From: Branchiostoma floridae
Lineage: Eukaryota > Chordata > Leptocardii > Amphioxiformes > Branchiostomatidae
DNA: 61,934 nt
NCBI RefSeq assembly: GCF_000003815.2
Contig: NC_049987.1
Span: 3,142,616-3,204,549, forward strand
Direction: 5' to 3'
This document shows, one piece after another, positions 56,683 through 61,934 of the stretch; the first letter of the stretch is position 1, and each line of letters opens with the position of its first letter. The translations under genes and the position numbers were made by a program. The notes under the pieces are model-generated. The model made no database searches. It worked only from the letters and a program-made list of their open reading frames with translations, and had not been told where the DNA came from.

Positions 56683-57111
56683 TTACTCCGAGAACGGGAA
56701 TTTGTACATGGATTCCAAAAACTTGAAAAAGGCTCTCGTTGTTAATCTGTGGACCGAAAAAAATTTATACTGGGCGGTCACAGAGAAATGCCACCAGGCC
56801 TCTCCGGTCTTGATACAATTCACCGCGTAGAGATATCTGTTACTCTCGCCAGTCATCTGAAAATCTGATGTATGGGATATATTTTCCTAATACCCAAACC
56901 TACATGTATAGCAACGTGGGTAATTTTCCTTGTGAGATATGAATGTTCAAAACAAACAAGCATGTAAACCTACCTTACGGTTCTGGAAATTCTTGAAAAG
57001 CCACTGACAGGTTGGACACCCAGTGCCCAAACTTCAGCGCGTTTCCTGGTCATTATCCGACTCTGAGGAGTTAAAATAGTCCAAACACAGTTGACACAGT
57101 TGTGGCGGCAT
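56683..57111 (-). pseudogene. Possible two-exon Cys-rich gene with an in-frame TGA
   Basis: Candidate exon 1, 56974-57111: ATG at 57111, MPPQLCQLCLDYFNSSESDN then DQETR, a TGA at codon 26 (57034-57036), then SLGTGCPTCQWLFKNFQNRK and donor AAG|gtaggt. Candidate exon 2, 56683-56856: acceptor gattttcag, 57 residues starting MTGESNRYLYAVNCIKTGEA, TAA at 56683. Both borders are phase 0. Two CxxC pairs (LCQLC, CPTC) resemble a zinc-binding knuckle like the N-termini of some fungal HET proteins, which is only a loose analogy. The TGA follows CGC and could be a CpG-decay change from CGA. An intact gene with the TGA is unlikely. Confidence 0.4.
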
Positions 57112-57188
57112 CTCGGGAGAACACGACCCGTCCGTCTCTAGTGCTCACTGTGAGTCTCTACGGGGCTCAGCCCTTCTTTCACAAGATA

Positions 57189-57690
57189 AGGCCACAGCAA
57201 GTAAGTTTTATGGATGACATCCACGCGCTCATTTTCGCCTGATTTCAGAAAAGTTTTGTTTTTCTTCTTTGGAGACGGTCAATATGGCAAAAAAATTTAA
57301 CAAAATGAGCACGTATGTTGTGTCGTTTTGTAGTCTAATGATTCTACGTAAGTAGTAGTGACAATTGCGACGTACCCATGCCACGGCTGTAGTTGTAGAA
57401 GTTAAACAAGTTTGATAGTCGACTCGTAAAAGTGGCACCAATTAATACGAAGCTATAAGTGTAGTTGTCAGTCTACCACACTAGTGTCACTTTTACTACA
57501 ACAGTTCAATCCCGTCTTGTATACAGAAATGAATGCCTCGTTGGCTGTGATACCAAGTTTTGTCCATTTAGTTCTTGTTACAACGTTTATGGTGTCTATT
57601 TTGAAATGTCGCCCCATCACACAATTTTTCCCTATCGCCCTATCTGACTTTTCTGCTCGATGTCATCCATACAATTTACTTGCTGTGGCC
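57189..57690. mobile_element. 'GGATGACATCC' element, copy 4
   Basis: Left 'aaggccacagcaagtaagtt' with 'tatggatgacatcc' and right 'gatgtcatccatacaattta' with 'cttgctgtggcc' are inverted repeats. Confidence 0.75.
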
Positions 57691-57699
57691 CAATCTACC

Positions 57700-58950
57700 A
57701 TGTTACACAGGTCCTGTTACACAAGGGTGCGGAACAGAATCTGTCCTGGTGGGGAAGAACGACCCTTGTCAGGCCGTATCTGTTTCTGTTTCTAATTAGC
57801 ACATTCACCCGTTCTGGTCAGCGCACTTAGCTCACGTCTTCAACTTATGCTGTCTACAGACTTTTCCTCACATAGACTTGTGCCATTCGTCAACTTGTTT
57901 TTGGATGGTACATCAGCGTCATCGAATATATGTTCCAACTCCGCGGACAGTGTAGAGAATCCAGTCGTCGCGCGAGGTCGGAAGTTTCGCTGGACACGAT
58001 AATCGCGTGGAAACGTTAACCCGCTTGCATCATGGATGTCTCGAACATAGGGCGGTCACCGGATGTCTCCACATGGAACGCTACTGGCTCTCTTATCAAA
58101 GGTTAGTAGGGTTATTGTCATGGTGTATTAATGTCGATATTGTTTATGAGTTACTAGGAGTGTTTAATTATTATGTTTTTGTAACCTGGAATTATTAGCC
58201 TGGTATCCAGCCGTAATATAGTTCCCGAGTCTCGAACAGGAACCCCAAAAGGCATGAAAAACACACACACAAACACACAAACGCCGAAACCTAATTCGTA
58301 CCTTGTGGAATTGATATACAGGGAACAAGGATATAATATTTAGCCCTCACCACACCCGTTTCCCCAAATGTATATATTAAACTACATATTACTATCTTAT
58401 GGCACCATAGGATCTGCTTGGAGGTTAACCAGCCGACCATAAGCGGCTTGTCCTTCCACGGCCCCGAAGCCGGGGAGCTGGCTTGTAACAGTCTGGAAGT
58501 CGTGAAACTCGTATACTGTTTGTTGATCTTTGTTGGTGCCTATGTTTGTTTACTGGCATGGTAGAAGCCGATCTCCCAGGCTGTTTTCATAGTGAACATA
58601 CCCCAAAGGTAATTTTAAAACCCCCAGCTGACCCTGTACACCCCGACAGGCGGGATATATATGTCCACACTCGGAGTCTCCCCACCAGAAAACACAATCT
58701 TCTACACAAACCTCTACTTGGACAGTTATCACTGAACCCCAGGCGGTTCCGTAACTCAAGGCGTAACCTAGGACACTCAGGGCGGCTGTTGTAGAATTTC
58801 CTTTGTGACATGTCGGTCAATAGAAAACAGGAGTTTGTCAGTGTTGGCCCTGAAAACAATCTGGCTTCCAGGATATCTATCATAAAGCTTTGCAGTATAC
58901 TGGATTTGCTGGGTTACTATATTTGCTGGGCCCAGTGAAGTAGTTTCCCC
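57700..58950. other. Intergenic DNA, no gene recognised
   Basis: Only short frames. A fragment of the 'TCTACTTGGAGATTA' family lies near 58400. Confidence 0.4.
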
Positions 58951-58953
58951 TAT

Positions 58954-59043
58954 ACTCTCCAAGCAGAGGGTTGAGTCGCGTAGATATAGTAGTCGGAAAA
59001 AAATACTACTATATCCACGCGACTCAACCTCTGCTTGGAGAGT
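58954..59043. mobile_element. Minimal MITE, almost all inverted repeat
   Basis: Arms of about 40 bp (from 'actctccaagcagaggg' through 'gtcgcgtagatatagtagt', and the reverse complement) enclose about 10 bp. It is the smallest member of the 'TCTCCAAGCAGAGGTT' family seen here. Confidence 0.85.
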
Positions 59044-59527
59044 AGCTTTCCTAGTAAATGAAAGGATACGAAATAGCATATTAGCCTGGCGGGGTAGAAT
59101 CTTTCAGTGGGCGAGCTCACCCAGCCAACTGTAATCTCCAAGTACAAGGATGTATGTATGTGTAGGAGTGTCTAGCCTGGGAGAGAAATATCATTCAACG
59201 CACCGTGTACGTGGTTTCCTCTGAGCCTCTTCCACCACATCTGCTCGGCCAGTATGTTACATATGTAAGGACTCGGATCTCTCGGAGTTGTTTTAATTTG
59301 TCTGCTTTCTCCTTCTCCAAAGCGTTGTAAACCCTTTAATTAAAAATGGAGCTGAGTCTTGTAAAAACAGATGATAAACTTTGCCAATGGGACATCCTTA
59401 CATCAGCAAATCAGTCCAAGCAGATGTAAGCATTCTGGCCCATAATTAATCTGGTGTATTACTTGCAGCCAGTAGGTTCCCAAAGTGTGAGTAATGAGGC
59501 TGATACGTGCTCGAGGCGCCTCCTCTT

Positions 59528-59722
59528 AATCTTCAAACAGAGGTTAGGGCTCCGGCTGTTCCGGCTCAAACTTTCTATTTTGTATTGTATCTTGTATTGT
59601 CAAAACTCTACTGTCAAAACCTAAGTTAGGATTTGACACTGCGAGATACAATACAAAATAGAAAGCCCGATAAAAACGACTAAAATACGTTAAAAAAAAA
59701 CAGCTGGAGCCTATTAACCTTA
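59528..59722. mobile_element. MITE with 'TTTCTATTTTGTATTGTAT' core
   Basis: 'cttcaaacagaggttagggc' on the left. The core arm 'ctttctattttgtattgtat' pairs with 'atacaatacaaaatagaaag'. The right end is decayed ('ggagcctattaacctta'). It ends about 140 bp before the first recognised exon of the DUF6589 gene. Confidence 0.7.
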
Positions 59723-59859
59723 GCCTGGGAACCATACCGTCGGGCGCTCGGCGGTGTAGGGGTGACCGCCCGTACAGTTGATTGGTACAGGCCGGGGGAG
59801 TTCTTACGGGGTTAGATTAGTTTAGTCGCGCCCGCTCCTTGGGGGAGACTGGCTTTCAG

Positions 59860-61758
59860 TGGAGAGGGCAGAGAATGTCCAGTTGGCATTCATGGATGGT
59901 GACAACGCAGAAGAGCGCCTGGATGGTCTTCTCCCCAAGTTCGAGTTGTGGCACGCAATAAGAAACTTGGTAGAGGTCAGTTTCTGTTTATCTATCTTAT
60001 TTTTAGTGTGAGGACTGAGCTTAATCTCCAAGCAGATCAATTTACTCCTTTTGCTGGCTAAACTCCTTCCCAAGCTTATGATACCATCTTAGGCCACCAC
60101 AAGATCTGCTTGGAGATTAGGCTGTGCTATGATATCTATATCTTTACACTGTCCATCCCTCTTTTATATTCATATGTGCAAAAGTATGTGTCTGGGTATA
60201 CTAACATACCGAAGGCTAAGTATATGACAACATTGTTGACTTGACTTTGGGCGTCACCTATTAAATGATTTTTCACTTTCTTGTGTTTTAGATACTGCAC
60301 AGCATCTTCTACAAGGAGGCGTCGGCGGGTGACAAGGGATCCTTGTGCTCCAACATGAATGTGGTAGGCGCAACAACAGCCAAGAAAGGACCCCACGATG
60401 CCTACAACCACTACAAGGAGTACATCAACAAGGACATCGATGCTCTCATCATCTACGCCTGCTTGAAAGCCTTCAAGTTGGAAAGCATTGATGGTGAGAG
60501 AAGTGTTTCTTTTAAAACATCCATGCTTCTCATTATGTGAAATGTACTGCAAGTACACCTTCCAACTTATACAATTCATGATGGTTGCTTACATTTATTG
60601 AAAGGCAATGTAGTGTATTTGTAGCAGCACAAAAGGCTAAATTAAAGCAGTTTAATAGCTTAACATTAGCAGGTATACATAGCTTAACATATCAAAAGCA
60701 TCACATGACAATTACAACTTGTCCTATTCATTACAACATTTCATTCTATAACAAAGGCACTTGAAACTGACGATAGTCTTGTCTTGTTTTTCTTTTCTTT
60801 TTTTATTCTGTCAGCACGACCAGCAGACTTCCCCCCTGCCTACATCCTGAATGCCAATCTCCACGTGCAAAAGGACTGGCTTGAGAGCAGGGCGGCAGAG
60901 ATTGTAGATGACTTGCTTGCAGGCAATACTGAGTCTCTCCATGACATCAGAGAAGGTATGGCACCCAAACCGAGACCACAGTTGCCTTGCCGACACCCCG
61001 GTTGCCCAAAGGTGTACGTAAGGCCTGGGGCAAGAGTCACACATGAAAAAGGCCATCACGACCTTGTTGTGGAGGAAGAGAGCGAAGAGTCAAGTTTGCC
61101 AAAAGAAGACCACATTTACAACTACCAGACAAGCAAACTGACCCTAGCTCTCTTGATCCGCAACATGGACGATGCCACCAAGGAGGGAGACGGGGAGAGG
61201 TTATCCAGGTGCTTCAGGATGGCCCTTTTGTATTACAAAGCCTACGGCCACACCAAATATGCATATGGTACTTTGATGTTCTTTGCCAAAGTGAATGCCC
61301 TGTTGCCCCCTAAGCTGGCCCACAGTCTGGTGTGGAACAGAGTAGTGAACAACAGAGGCGGTAAAGGTAACAATATCCCCCTGGATCAAAATTTGGAACA
61401 CATGAACAACTACCTGAAATCCTTCCTGAAGCACCTTGGGCCTAACCTCAATGAACAGAGTGCTGCCCGTATTGCCAATGCCATTGGTGAAATGGCGGCA
61501 CTGCTAAAGAGGGCAGACTCAGACTTGGGTGTGCGTTCTGACTCTGGACGCCACACCAAAGCTGATCGCATTCCAGAGCTGCACACCCTGGTCGATCAGT
61601 ACGCACAGGTCGAGGCCCTTAGCTATGTCCCAGGGAGGGAATACAACTCCTTCCCTGGTTTCAAGAGGGACCTCTTGGCAAAGCTTTCTTCAGTCAATCT
61701 AGCTAAATGGGTGAACAGGCTAGTCTCTAAGTGGTCAGCTACATATGAGAATGCATGA
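59860..61758 (+). CDS. DUF6589-type protein with C2H2 finger (3' three exons)
   Basis: Exons 59860-59975, 60292-60493 and 60815-61758 (TGA at 61756) join in phase and encode about 420 residues. The first starts ERAENVQLAFMDGDNAEERL and ends WHAIRNLVE. The second has 'FYKEASAGDKGSLCSNMNVV' and a YNHYKEYINKDIDALI helix. This is the pattern I associate with DUF6589, a domain of unknown function abundant in basidiomycete fungi, cnidarians and amphioxus. The large last exon carries a canonical C2H2 finger, C-x4-C-x12-H-x3-H (CRHPGCPKVYVRPGARVTHE), an acidic linker and a helical region with LSRCFRMALLYYKAYGHTKY. The acceptor 'ggctttcag' before 59860 is good but no upstream exon was found, so the 5' part is outside, undetected or lost. 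DUF6589 genes multiply in some genomes and may derive from transposons; that is inference. Confidence 0.75.
60031..60121. mobile_element. Small MITE, 'TAATCTCCAAGCAGATC' family
   Basis: 'ttaatctccaagcagatc' and 'gatctgcttggagatta' are inverted ends. It lies in the first recognised intron of the DUF6589 gene. Confidence 0.85.
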
Positions 61759-61934
61759 GAAATCATCTTTGATAGAACATTCTGATAATTTGCTGACTCA
61801 TTCAATGTAAATATTCTGATTGCATTGATAGACCACGAGATTGAAGTAATAGACCACAAGTCTATCGATATTTCAATACTTCTGTTAGCTTATAGATGGC
61901 TACTTTGTGCTCATGGCCTTGACTTGTGATTGAA

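Noticed and set aside
60136-60579. 147-codon minus-strand frame
   Set aside because: It is the antisense shadow of the DUF6589 exon at 60292-60493.

Overview
The window reads as animal nuclear DNA, most likely a cephalochordate (amphioxus, Branchiostoma). Genes are split by GT-AG introns. The protein families are animal ones: an SLC35F transporter, an ITIM-like immunoglobulin receptor and secreted cysteine-rich proteins. The intergenic and intronic space is packed with short inverted-repeat transposons (MITEs), tRNA-derived SINEs and mini/microsatellites. There is no operon layout, and a 100-base run of N (18915-19014) marks a scaffold gap.

Layout. 1-1560: two diverged tandem repeats. 1937-10549 (+): the 3' six exons of an SLC35F1/F2-type transporter, whose introns hold nested MITEs and a remarkable array of 12 tandem copies of the gene's own 3' splice site. 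12686-13453 (-): a one-coding-exon, single-Ig membrane receptor with a C-terminal ITIM-like motif. 13500-19600: gene-poor, with MITEs, a three-unit tandem duplication of about 600 bp, GT/AC microsatellites and the gap. 19660-26608 (-): a small secreted 8-cysteine peptide gene with a probable TATA promoter near 26640. 30266-42690 (-): a complete 12-coding-exon gene for a 586-residue RGG-box plus von Willebrand A protein that resembles Ro60 in architecture. 45814-50084 (-): a secreted protein with two cysteine-rich modules and a zinc D-Ala-D-Ala carboxypeptidase-type (M15) peptidase domain, a bacterial/phage-type peptidoglycan enzyme carried here in an intron-containing gene. 50212-50785: a GC-rich hairpin minisatellite. 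51470-51700: a frame-broken gene relic. 56683-57111 (-): a possible two-exon cysteine-rich gene with an in-frame TGA. 59860-61758 (+): the 3' three exons of a DUF6589-type protein with an embedded C2H2 finger.

The genes are not an operon and share no single pathway. Three could act at the cell surface or outside the cell in defence (ITIM-like Ig receptor, 8-Cys peptide, M15 peptidase), but that grouping is inference. The best candidates for unusual biology are the M15 peptidase gene, the splice-acceptor array in the SLC35F gene, the ITIM-like Ig receptor and the Ro60-like RGG/vWA protein. All exon borders were read by eye from splice consensus and reading-frame continuity. No database search was possible.
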